DNA from: Methanomassiliicoccales archaeon | GTDB taxonomy: Archaea; Thermoplasmatota; Thermoplasmata; Methanomassiliicoccales; Methanomethylophilaceae | Length of the DNA: 6,678 bases | Direction of reading: 5' to 3' | Assembly: GCA_900767505.1 (NCBI GenBank) | Contig: CAAFZG010000018.1 | Location: 1-6,678, forward strand | Part shown: piece after piece, positions 1 through 5,457 of the stretch | Layout of the letters: the number at the start of each line of letters is the position of its first letter | Position numbering within the stretch: position 1 is the stretch's first letter | Notes under the pieces: generated by a model | The model's input: the letters and a program-made list of their open reading frames with translations, nothing else | What the model was told of the DNA's origin: nothing | Database searches by the model: none | Made by a program: the position numbers and the translations under genes

Positions 1-990
1 AAGCTCGGAATCCTCGCCGCCGTTCTGCTCATCCTCACATTCGGAATCGGATTCGTGGCCGTCCAGGCCTGCAACGCATCCAACGCGCTCTGCGGTGCAT
101 TCGAGTTCGAGAACAACTACTACATCTTCGCCGCCATCATCGCGGTCATCGCCGCCCTGATCATCTTCAGGGGTCTGAAGACCATCGCGAAGTTCTCCGC
201 GAAGATCGTCCCCATCATGGCCCTCGCCTGGATCATCTTCGCGATCATCGCCATCTGCATGAACATCGAGGGGGTCCCCAATGCCATCGGGATGATCATC
301 AGCAATGCGTTCAGCCCCGAGAGCCTCATCGCCGGAGGAATCGGAACCGTCATCGTCAACGGTCTGAAGAGAGGAGTGTTCTCCAACGAGGCCGGTCTGG
401 GTTCCATCGCCAACATCGCCGCCACAGCCAACGTCAAGCACCCCGTCAAGCAGGGACTCATCCAGTCCTTCGGTGTCCTCGTGGACACCCTGGTCGTGTG
501 CACTTTCACCGCCCTGGTCATCCTGTCCTACGGAGACTACTCTTCCATCCTCGCTTTCGGGCACAAGGGATCCCTGCTCGTGCAGGACGTCATCTCGAGC
601 ACCGCATTCGGAGTCGCTGCCAACTACATCATCGCGATCTTCATGTTCGTGTTCGCATTCACCAGCCTTGTCGGATACTACACCATGTCCGAGGCCAATG
701 CGAGATTCATCAACGACAACCCCAAGGTCATCTTCGGAGTGAAGATCCTGGTCATCATCGTCGCCTTCATCGCCGCCACCACTGCGGATGTCTCCGCTGT
801 CGACTCTGTGAGCGATACATTCATGGCGCTGATGGGAACAGTCAACATGATAATCGTCCTGCTTCTCAGCAGACAGGTCTTGGAGGCCTATGCAGACTAC
901 AGGAAGCAGAAGAGAGAGGGTGTGGAAGAACCGATCTTCCACAAGAGCGTTCTCTCTGACTCGAGCGGAATCACAGAGTGGGAGGATTGA
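1..990 (+). CDS. AGCS-family sodium:alanine/glycine symporter (5' end missing)
   Basis: Membrane symporter that would import alanine or glycine with Na+. The frame is open from base 1, so the GTG at 55 is an internal valine and the true start lies before the window; 329 residues are visible against roughly 450 for the family. The family signature is clear at visible residues 121-135 (GLKRGVFSNEAGLGS), followed by HPVKQG, a VDTLVVCTFTALVIL helix and a late TSLVGYY segment. Hydrophobic helices lie at about visible residues 1-20, 40-57, 67-87, 155-177, 206-226, 246-260 and 275-290, ending in a charged cytoplasmic tail. The stop (TGA) is 2 bases before the next gene, so the two are probably co-transcribed. 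The exact substrate cannot be told from sequence; alanine/glycine is the family default. No promoter is in view. Confidence 0.93.
   Translation, partial: KLGILAAVLLILTFGIGFVAVQACNASNALCGAFEFENNYYIFAAIIAVIAALIIFRGLKTIAKFSAKIVPIMALAWIIFAIIAICMNIEGVPNAIGMIISNAFSPESLIAGGIGTVIVNGLKRGVFSNEAGLGSIANIAATANVKHPVKQGLIQSFGVLVDTLVVCTFTALVILSYGDYSSILAFGHKGSLLVQDVISSTAFGVAANYIIAIFMFVFAFTSLVGYYTMSEANARFINDNPKVIFGVKILVIIVAFIAATTADVSAVDSVSDTFMALMGTVNMIIVLLLSRQVLEAYADYRKQKREGVEEPIFHKSVLSDSSGITEWED
980..986 (+). promoter_or_regulatory. Ribosome binding site deciding the start of the small membrane protein
   Basis: A GGGAGGA run lies inside the last codons of the symporter gene. Its GGAGG core (981-985) is 7 bases before the ATG at 993, ideal spacing. 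This argues for ATG 993 as the start rather than the in-frame GTG at 978 or TTG at 987, which overlap or precede the site. Confidence 0.75.
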
Positions 991-992
991 AC

Positions 993-1193
993 ATGGACAG
1001 AAAGACGATCTTCTCGATACTTCTTGCCATCGCGGCGGTCATAGGAGTTGGCAGCGGATACTGTTTCGACAATGGGAAGAACACAGTACTGCTCGTCCTC
1101 ATCCTGATAGGACTGGTCGTGCTCTCCATAGCTTATCACACCTTTGAGAAGCTCCAGGATGAGGAATACGGCAACAAGGTCGGAAAATTCTGA
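993..1193 (+). CDS. Small two-helix membrane protein next to the symporter
   Basis: A 66-residue protein of unknown function. Two hydrophobic segments, about residues 6-22 (IFSILLAIAAVIGVGSG) and 31-48 (TVLLVLILIGLVVLSIAY), are joined by a short polar turn (CFDNGKN), and an 18-residue charged tail (FEKLQDEEYGNKVGKF) follows, giving a hairpin-like membrane protein. It begins 2 bases after the symporter stop with a good ribosome site, and a terminator follows directly, so it is the last gene of that unit. The placement suggests an accessory subunit or stabiliser of the symporter, or simply an unrelated small membrane protein; the role is inference. ATG 993 is preferred over GTG 978 because of the ribosome site. 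I do not recognise a named family. Confidence 0.72.
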   Translation: MDRKTIFSILLAIAAVIGVGSGYCFDNGKNTVLLVLILIGLVVLSIAYHTFEKLQDEEYGNKVGKF

Positions 1194-1197
1194 ACAG

Positions 1198-1250
1198 CGA
1201 AGGGGGCTCGTCCCCCTTCGTTGAAACCGTTTACTTTGTTTAATTTTTAC
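1198..1250 (+). terminator. Hairpin and T-rich terminator after the symporter unit
   Basis: A perfect 9-bp stem (CGAAGGGGG at 1198-1206 with CCCCCTTCG at 1212-1220) and a 5-base loop start 4 bases after the stop codon. It is followed by a T-rich stretch at 1231-1249 ending in TTTTT, as used for archaeal termination. Being symmetric, the stem could also act as a barrier for transcription arriving from the convergent proB gene. Confidence 0.75.
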
Positions 1251-1263
1251 AAATCCATTGAGA

Positions 1264-1279
1264 CTCTGTCGGAACAGAG
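1264..1279 (-). terminator. Small hairpin after proB, possible terminator
   Basis: A 6-bp stem (CTCTGT with ACAGAG) around a 4-base loop begins 4 bases past the proB stop codon. On the minus strand it is followed only by short T runs (GGATTTGT), so termination here may be weak and may rely on the stronger stem at 1198-1220. Confidence 0.4.
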
Positions 1280-1283
1280 AAGG

Positions 1284-2405
1284 TCACAAGAGCGCTATGT
1301 TCTCGGAGATTATCGCGTCGTCATGCGATCTGTGTCCGAGGATGCTTTCTATCTCGGCGCTGTGACGGCCCGCGATCGCTCTGAGGTCCTCTGACCCGTA
1401 GCTCACTATGCCTTTGGCCACGACCCTGTCGTTGCAGACGACCTCCACGACATCGCCCTTCTCGAATGTTCCGTGAACATCCCTTATGCCTATGGGCAGG
1501 AGGGACCTGTGCGCCACGACGGCCTTCTCGGCACCCGCGTCGATCGTTATCCTTCCCGCGGGGTGGGCGGATTTTATCCACCTGCGCTTTTTGGATATCT
1601 CCGTGCCTGTGAGGAACAGCGTACCTATGTCGTTCCCTCTGACGGCCCTGCAGATGGCAGATTCGGCCGCATTGTGCGCAATGACCATGTTGCACCCCGC
1701 ATCCCTGCAGATGTAAGCGGCCTTCAGCTTGGTCTTCATACCGCCGGTGCCCATTGTCGTGCCGGCATCCCCTGCGACACCTTCTACCGACTCCAGGTCT
1801 GTGACCAACGGGATAAGCCTGGCATCGGGATTCTTGTTGGGGTTGTCATCATAGAGGCCTTCGACATCCGACAAGATGATGAGAAGGTCCGCATCGGTCC
1901 TGCTTGCCACTATGGCGGAAAGCGTGTCGTTGTCACCGAACCTGATCTCCTGCGTGCGTATCGCATCGTTCTCGTTGAAGATCGGTACGACCCCATGCTC
2001 CAGCATGGACATCACCGTGTTATGGAGGTTCAGAGCACTCTCTCTGTCCGAGTATGTGTCCATGGTCATGAGGATCTGCCCGACCAGGAGACCGTATCTC
2101 TGGAAGCACTCGCCCCACTCTTTCATCAGGATCCCCTGACCGACCGAGGCCGCCGCCTGACGGATGGGCATCTCGTGCGGCTTCGGCACAACGCCCATGC
2201 TCTTCAGGCCCAACGGAATCGCACCGGAGGACACCAGCAGAACCTCGATTCCGTCATCCCTCAGACTTCTGACCTGTTCGGCGACGGAGTCCATGAAGTC
2301 ACGGGATACTTTTGAACCGTTCCTCATGATCGATGAGGAACCGATCTTCACGACCACGCGACTCACATCGCGAAGGATAGATGTCCTGTCCACAGGTTCG
2401 GACAT
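1284..2405 (-). CDS. proB: Glutamate 5-kinase with PUA domain
   Basis: Cytoplasmic enzyme that phosphorylates glutamate with ATP to gamma-glutamyl phosphate, the first step of proline synthesis. From ATG 2405 it has 373 residues, close to the 367 of the E. coli enzyme. The amino-acid-kinase domain shows VVKIGSSS (about 18-25), LVSSGAI (57-63), NENDAI (144-149), FGDND (156-160), SDVEGLYDDNP (179-189) and GTGGMKTK (219-226). A C-terminal PUA domain follows from about residue 280 (PAGRITIDAGAEKAV, LLPIGI, GTFEKGDVVEVV). The start is set at 2405, 1 base after the proA stop, because AGAGGTG at 2418-2412 is a well-spaced ribosome site; the upstream in-frame GTG at 2414 is part of that site. It is second in a proA-proB operon, so its product feeds the enzyme encoded just upstream. 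In many bacteria this kinase is inhibited by proline; whether that holds here cannot be seen. Confidence 0.95.
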   Translation of the reverse strand: MSEPVDRTSILRDVSRVVVKIGSSSIMRNGSKVSRDFMDSVAEQVRSLRDDGIEVLLVSSGAIPLGLKSMGVVPKPHEMPIRQAAASVGQGILMKEWGECFQRYGLLVGQILMTMDTYSDRESALNLHNTVMSMLEHGVVPIFNENDAIRTQEIRFGDNDTLSAIVASRTDADLLIILSDVEGLYDDNPNKNPDARLIPLVTDLESVEGVAGDAGTTMGTGGMKTKLKAAYICRDAGCNMVIAHNAAESAICRAVRGNDIGTLFLTGTEISKKRRWIKSAHPAGRITIDAGAEKAVVAHRSLLPIGIRDVHGTFEKGDVVEVVCNDRVVAKGIVSYGSEDLRAIAGRHSAEIESILGHRSHDDAIISENIALL

Positions 2406-2406
2406 C

Positions 2407-3738
2407 TCATGCACCTCTGTACGGATATTCGACTTCCGACGGAGTGTGCCTGAACTTCCTGCATCCGGGTCCGACGTAGTCCTTCACCACCTGCCCGTTT
2501 CCGACCAGGACGTACTTGTAGATCATCAGACCCTCCATCCCGACCGGCCCGCGCGCATGGATCTTGTTCGTACTTATGCCCACCTCCGCACCTTTGCCGA
2601 ACCTGTAGCCGTCCGCGAACCTGGTGGATGCGTTGACGAACACATCGGCGGAATCCACCGCACGGGTGAACACGGCCGCACGATGGATATCGGATGTGAT
2701 GATGGCATCAGTGTGATGGGAACCATGCCTGTTGATGAAATCTATGGCCTCCTGCATGGAATCCACGACCTTCATCGAGACTATCAGGTCCCCATACTCG
2801 GTGTCCCAATCGGATTCGGTCGCAGGAACGACCCCCTGCGCGAGCCCCATGGTCCTCTCGTCTCCGCGAACCTCCACACCGAGTGCCGTGTATTCCGAGA
2901 CCATGCGCGGGATGAATTCATCCGCCACGGCGGACGAGACCAGGATCGTCTCCGCCGCATTGCATACGGCAGGATACTGCACCTTGGAATCGGATGCGAC
3001 CGATACCGCCATGTCCAGATCGGCGCGGTCGTCGACATAGACATGACATATTCCCGCCGCGTGTCCGAGGACCGGGATCCTGGTATTGTCCTGGATGTAC
3101 CTGACGAACTCGTTGGATCCGCGCGGGATGAGAAGGTCGATGTACTTGTCCAATTCCAATATGGCATTGATATCGGACCTAGTCTCGAGAAGCACGAATG
3201 CATCTCCGGGTATTCCGGAAGCGACTGCCGCATCCCTGAGGAGTCCGAACAGCGTGCGTATGGATTCGGATGCCTCCCTTCCGCCTTTGAATGCCACGGC
3301 ATTCCCCGATTTGAGGCACAGGGACATGATCTGGGGGACCACATCGGGCCTTGATTCGAATATCATTCCCAGAAGACCTATGGGACAGCGTATCTGATAC
3401 AGCGTCAGACCGTCGTCCAGATCCAACGAGGACATGACCTCCCCGACCGGATCGGGCAGACTCAGAAGATCCCTGATCCCGTCGATCATGCCGTCGATCT
3501 TGGAGTCGTCGATCTTGAGCCTCTTGTACATCGATTCGGATATCTCGCCTGCACCCAGCATCGCCGAGGCCTGCTCCAGATCCTTGGCGTTGGCATCCAA
3601 AATAGCCTGCCTGTTGTCATCCAGCGATGTGATCATGGCCCTCAGGGCATCGTTCTTGACGTCCGACGGTATCGTCGATAACTCGACGGAAGCGACTTTG
3701 GCCTTCTGAATCCCTGAAACGACATCGGATGCGGACAT
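2407..3738 (-). CDS. proA: Gamma-glutamyl phosphate reductase
   Basis: Cytoplasmic NADPH-dependent enzyme that reduces gamma-glutamyl phosphate to glutamate semialdehyde, the second step of proline synthesis. 443 residues, against 417 in E. coli; the excess is mostly a C-terminal tail after GNGQVVKDY. It belongs to the aldehyde dehydrogenase superfamily. Visible signatures are IGLLGMIFESRPDVVPQ (120-136), CLKSGNAVAFKGG (141-153), the catalytic cysteine C259 in YPAVCNAAETILV, and STRFADGYRFGKGAEVGIST with NKIHARGPVGMEGL (371-404). The start ATG at 3738 is the only reasonable one: there is no ribosome site, but a TATA box lies about 26 bases upstream, so the mRNA probably begins at or next to the A of ATG. 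It is first in the operon and is followed after 1 base by proB; this order is the reverse of the common bacterial proB-proA. The proline-forming last enzyme (ProC) is not in the window. Confidence 0.96.
   Translation of the reverse strand: MSASDVVSGIQKAKVASVELSTIPSDVKNDALRAMITSLDDNRQAILDANAKDLEQASAMLGAGEISESMYKRLKIDDSKIDGMIDGIRDLLSLPDPVGEVMSSLDLDDGLTLYQIRCPIGLLGMIFESRPDVVPQIMSLCLKSGNAVAFKGGREASESIRTLFGLLRDAAVASGIPGDAFVLLETRSDINAILELDKYIDLLIPRGSNEFVRYIQDNTRIPVLGHAAGICHVYVDDRADLDMAVSVASDSKVQYPAVCNAAETILVSSAVADEFIPRMVSEYTALGVEVRGDERTMGLAQGVVPATESDWDTEYGDLIVSMKVVDSMQEAIDFINRHGSHHTDAIITSDIHRAAVFTRAVDSADVFVNASTRFADGYRFGKGAEVGISTNKIHARGPVGMEGLMIYKYVLVGNGQVVKDYVGPGCRKFRHTPSEVEYPYRGA
2412..2418 (-). 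promoter_or_regulatory. Ribosome binding site of proB inside the end of proA
   Basis: On the minus strand AGAGGTG lies in the last codons of proA, 6 bases before the ATG at 2405. It explains why proB needs no promoter of its own and shows that the operon's second gene uses ribosome-site initiation, while the first gene appears leaderless. Confidence 0.65.
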
Positions 3739-3745
3739 TGAACCG

Positions 3746-3759
3746 AGATTACGTAATCT
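3746..3759. promoter_or_regulatory. 14-bp perfect palindrome in the proA promoter, candidate operator
   Basis: AGATTACGTAATCT reads the same on both strands. It fills the space between the proA TATA box (from 3761) and the start codon (3738), touching the region where RNA polymerase would melt the DNA. A dimeric regulator bound here would block initiation of proA-proB. The position makes an operator attractive; the binding protein is unknown and the function is inferred. Confidence 0.5.
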
Positions 3760-3760
3760 T

Positions 3761-3768
3761 AATAAAAA
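3761..3768 (-). promoter_or_regulatory. TATA box of the proA-proB operon
   Basis: On the minus strand the sequence reads CGTTTTTATTAAG, with the AT-rich element centred near 3764, about 26 bases before the proA ATG. The core CGTTTTTAT is identical to the one before the tRNA gene (5200-5208), supporting a shared promoter consensus. The spacing predicts a leaderless transcript. Confidence 0.65.
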
Positions 3769-3905
3769 CGTTCACCGGGGACATACACATCCAGACATCC
3801 CAACCCATCATACCGTTGTTGCCTGACTCCGGACCGAGATTTCCTACCCCTATGAAGGAATGAACATCCATCTGAGACAGATACGAATTCGAATCATGAT
3901 GTCGA

Positions 3906-3929
3906 TTTTCACTAAACTTTTAGTGAAAA
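3906..3929. repeat. 24-bp inverted repeat upstream of the ATPase gene, candidate operator
   Basis: Perfect 11-bp arms, TTTTCACTAAA (3906-3916) and TTTAGTGAAAA (3919-3929), are separated by CT. The right arm ends directly before the predicted TATA box of the ATPase gene and covers the place where the archaeal BRE would lie. Together with a third half-site at 3949-3956 this looks like a regulator binding region. It is too close to the promoter, and on the wrong side of it, to be a terminator or an mRNA leader structure for this gene. Confidence 0.6.
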
Positions 3930-3930
3930 C

Positions 3931-3937
3931 TTATATT
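3931..3937 (+). promoter_or_regulatory. TATA box of the ATPase gene
   Basis: TTATATT centred at 3934 is 26 bases before the ATG at 3960, preceded by a purine-rich GAAAAC at 3925-3930 that could serve as BRE. The spacing predicts a leaderless mRNA, which agrees with the absence of a ribosome site before the ATG. Confidence 0.65.
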
Positions 3938-3948
3938 GTTCTAATATA

Positions 3949-3956
3949 TCACTAAA
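3949..3956 (+). promoter_or_regulatory. Third TCACTAAA half-site at the ATPase start
   Basis: The octamer TCACTAAA recurs here in the same orientation as the left arm of the inverted repeat, 40 bases further on, and ends 3 bases before the start codon, over the predicted transcription start. Three copies in under 50 bases are unlikely by chance; a bound protein would cover both sides of the TATA box. Confidence 0.5.
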
Positions 3957-3959
3957 AAT

Positions 3960-5147
3960 ATGGAGATAAAGAGGCATGACTATCTGCAGATCCTAAAGGA
4001 TTCCTCCGACAAGACAGACCTTGTGAAGGTCATCACGGGTATGCGCAGGACAGGAAAGACCACTGTCATGCTTCAGCATCTGGACTATCTGCGCTCAACA
4101 GGGATTTCGGAAGGATCCATCTGCTACATAGACCTGGACCTTCTAGGAAAGATCACGACCGCAGAAGAACTGAAGGATATGCTGCGGCCATGTTTGGAAC
4201 ACGAAGGCATCCACTACATACTGATCGATGAGATACAGGATGTGAACGGATGGGAATTGGTGATCGCTATGCTGATCGCCCGCAGGGACTGCGACATATA
4301 CATCACGGGATCCAACTCTAATATGCTGTCCTCCGAACTATCCACCAAGCTCTCGGGAAGGTACATGGAAGTGGAAGTCCTTCCTTTTTCTTTCAAAGAG
4401 TTCATGGAGATGAACGGAGGAGATCCGTATGAGGGTTTCGTCCGCTATATGCGCTATGGACCGCTCCCCTCGATCGAACCAGACAGGGGCGACAGGGTAT
4501 GCCGTGCCCAATCAGAGGGCATATACAACACCGTGATGATGAAAGATGTCCTGTCACGCATATCCGGAAAATCCGACAGACTCAACTCCATCTGCAGATT
4601 CCTTTATTCGAACATCGGGAACATCACCAATGCGGAAAGGATGTCCGCCGAATTGGACAGCTCCAACGATACCATACGCAAATACCTGGGAATCATCCTC
4701 GAGGCCCATCTGTTCTATCATGCAGAAAGATATGATATCGTCGGCAGGAAGGTACTCTCGTCTAAAGGCAAATACTACGCCACCGACCTCGGAATGAGGA
4801 ACATCCTCGTGAATGCCAACGAATTGATCGACATGAGCGCACCCCTGGAGAATGTTGTGTACTTCGAACTGCTCCGCAGAGGCTACAGGGTTTTCGTCGG
4901 CAGTTTCCGTGACCAGGAAGTGGATTTTACCGCGGTCAGAGGGGATGAGATCAAATACTACCAGGTGTCGAAGACCGTGATGGCGGACAGCACATACACC
5001 AAAGAGATCAGACCGCTGAAATCCATCTCGGACAATTACAGGAAAACAATTCTGACATTGGACAGGTTCGGTCTCGGGAACGACGAGGGCGTGATGGTCG
5101 TCAATGTCATCGACTGGCTGCTTGATACGGAGGATGATTCTCCCTGA
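3960..5147 (+). CDS. Archaeal ATPase of the AAA_14 / DUF4143 type
   Basis: A 395-residue soluble protein with the two-part layout of the family. The N-terminal AAA_14 ATPase domain shows Walker A GMRRTGKTT (27-35), Walker B YILIDEIQD (86-94), a sensor-like ITGSNS (115-120), LSGRY with a candidate arginine finger R134, and LPFSFKEF (141-148). A winged-helix-like stretch (about 205-260) follows, then the DUF4143 C-terminal part with a restriction-endonuclease-like core: YFELLRRGY (301-309), EVDF (320-323) and YYQVS (333-337). No membrane helices. Such ATPases occur in many copies in archaea and some bacteria; their role is unsettled, and a link to defence or mobile elements is only a suggestion. 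G+C is lower than in proA by spot count (31 of 60 at 4021-4080 against 37 of 60 at 2581-2640), consistent with later acquisition. Transcription is probably leaderless and controlled by the TCACTAAA sites. It appears intact. Confidence 0.9.
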   Translation: MEIKRHDYLQILKDSSDKTDLVKVITGMRRTGKTTVMLQHLDYLRSTGISEGSICYIDLDLLGKITTAEELKDMLRPCLEHEGIHYILIDEIQDVNGWELVIAMLIARRDCDIYITGSNSNMLSSELSTKLSGRYMEVEVLPFSFKEFMEMNGGDPYEGFVRYMRYGPLPSIEPDRGDRVCRAQSEGIYNTVMMKDVLSRISGKSDRLNSICRFLYSNIGNITNAERMSAELDSSNDTIRKYLGIILEAHLFYHAERYDIVGRKVLSSKGKYYATDLGMRNILVNANELIDMSAPLENVVYFELLRRGYRVFVGSFRDQEVDFTAVRGDEIKYYQVSKTVMADSTYTKEIRPLKSISDNYRKTILTLDRFGLGNDEGVMVVNVIDWLLDTEDDSP

Positions 5148-5201
5148 TGGGGTGCCGCTGAGCGTCCGCGATCATTGCAACACGCAGAACTGACAGAACC
5201 G

Positions 5202-5210
5202 TTTTTATAT
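5202..5210 (+). promoter_or_regulatory. TATA box of the tRNA-Ser gene
   Basis: TTTTTATAT, with a CG before it as in the proA promoter, is centred about 27 bases before the mature tRNA 5' end, so the primary transcript would have almost no leader. The T run could also help end the ATPase transcript, whose stop codon is at 5145-5147. Confidence 0.65.
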
Positions 5211-5233
5211 TGAAATAAAATGGGGGAGACAGA

Positions 5234-5318
5234 GCCGAGGTAGCCAAGCCCGGTATGGCGGCGGTCTCGAAAACCGCTGGAGTAATCCTCGGGAGTTCGA
5301 ATCTCTCCCTCGGCGCCA
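5234..5318 (+). tRNA. tRNA-Ser (anticodon CGA)
   Basis: Complete class II tRNA of 85 bases including an encoded CCA. The acceptor stem GCCGAGG (5234-5240) pairs with CCTCGGC (5308-5314); the discriminator is G5315 and CCA is at 5316-5318. The D arm uses GCC/GGC with a GG in its loop. The anticodon stem GCGGT/ACCGC (5261-5265, 5273-5277) encloses the loop CTCGAAA with anticodon CGA at 5268-5270, reading UCG. A long variable arm (5278-5290, stem GGA/TCC) is the mark of serine tRNAs, and the T arm is GGGAG-TTCGAAT-CTCTC (5291-5307). No intron is seen. It has its own promoter and stands alone between the ATPase gene and the convergent FUSC gene. Confidence 0.96.
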
Positions 5319-5399
5319 TTCCTTATCATCCCATCGATTTCGAGAGTCCCTTCAAATTGGGACGGCCTCCAATCTTCATATTCGTTCCTGATTCATGAA

Positions 5400-5445
5400 T
5401 CGGATGCGGGACACGATACCAAAATGACGTGTCCCGGACATCCGA
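5400..5445 (-). terminator. Long hairpin just after the FUSC gene
   Basis: A 16-bp stem interrupted by one 2-base bulge (5437-5438): outer arms 5400-5406 with 5439-5445, inner arms CGGGACACG (5407-5415) with CGTGTCCCG (5428-5436), and a 12-base loop. On the minus strand it begins 12 bases past the stop codon at 5458. No T run follows on that strand, so it may protect the mRNA 3' end or block read-through from the tRNA side rather than terminate in the usual archaeal way. Confidence 0.5.
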
Positions 5446-5457
5446 AAGTATCGGTAT

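Noticed and set aside
55..57. GTG at 55 as the symporter start
   Set aside because: The frame is open and hydrophobic from base 1 and the family is longer at its N-terminus, so the gene begins outside the window.
1473..2315. Plus-strand frame of 280 residues opposite proB
   Set aside because: Antisense shadow of proB, whose kinase and PUA motifs are unmistakable.
2403..2414. GTG at 2414 as the proB start
   Set aside because: It lies within the AGAGGTG ribosome site and has no site of its own; ATG 2405 is correctly spaced.
2164..3354. Plus-strand frame of 396 residues opposite proA and proB
   Set aside because: It is a shadow of two clearly recognised genes; its product is rich in His, Arg and Asp with no domain signature, as expected from antisense of high-G+C coding sequence.
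3860..3955. Plus-strand frame of 31 codons ahead of the ATPase gene
   Set aside because: It runs across the inverted repeat and TATA box, its AAGGA is directly against the ATG with no spacing, and the promoter position predicts that it is not transcribed with the ATPase gene.
5036..5329. Minus-strand frame of 97 residues (and a second of 70) covering the tRNA gene
   Set aside because: The N-terminal part is an antisense translation of tRNA-Ser (giving strings like EGEIRTPED), a well-known source of false protein annotations; the rest is antisense to the ATPase gene.
5346..5363. GTCCC/GGGAC hairpin 28 bases after the tRNA
   Set aside because: Only 5 bp with an 8-base loop and no T run; too weak to call a terminator.
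5390..5401. 12-bp palindrome GATTCATGAATC between the tRNA and FUSC genes
   Set aside because: It lies downstream of both convergent genes, away from any promoter, so there is no reason to call it an operator; it may be chance.
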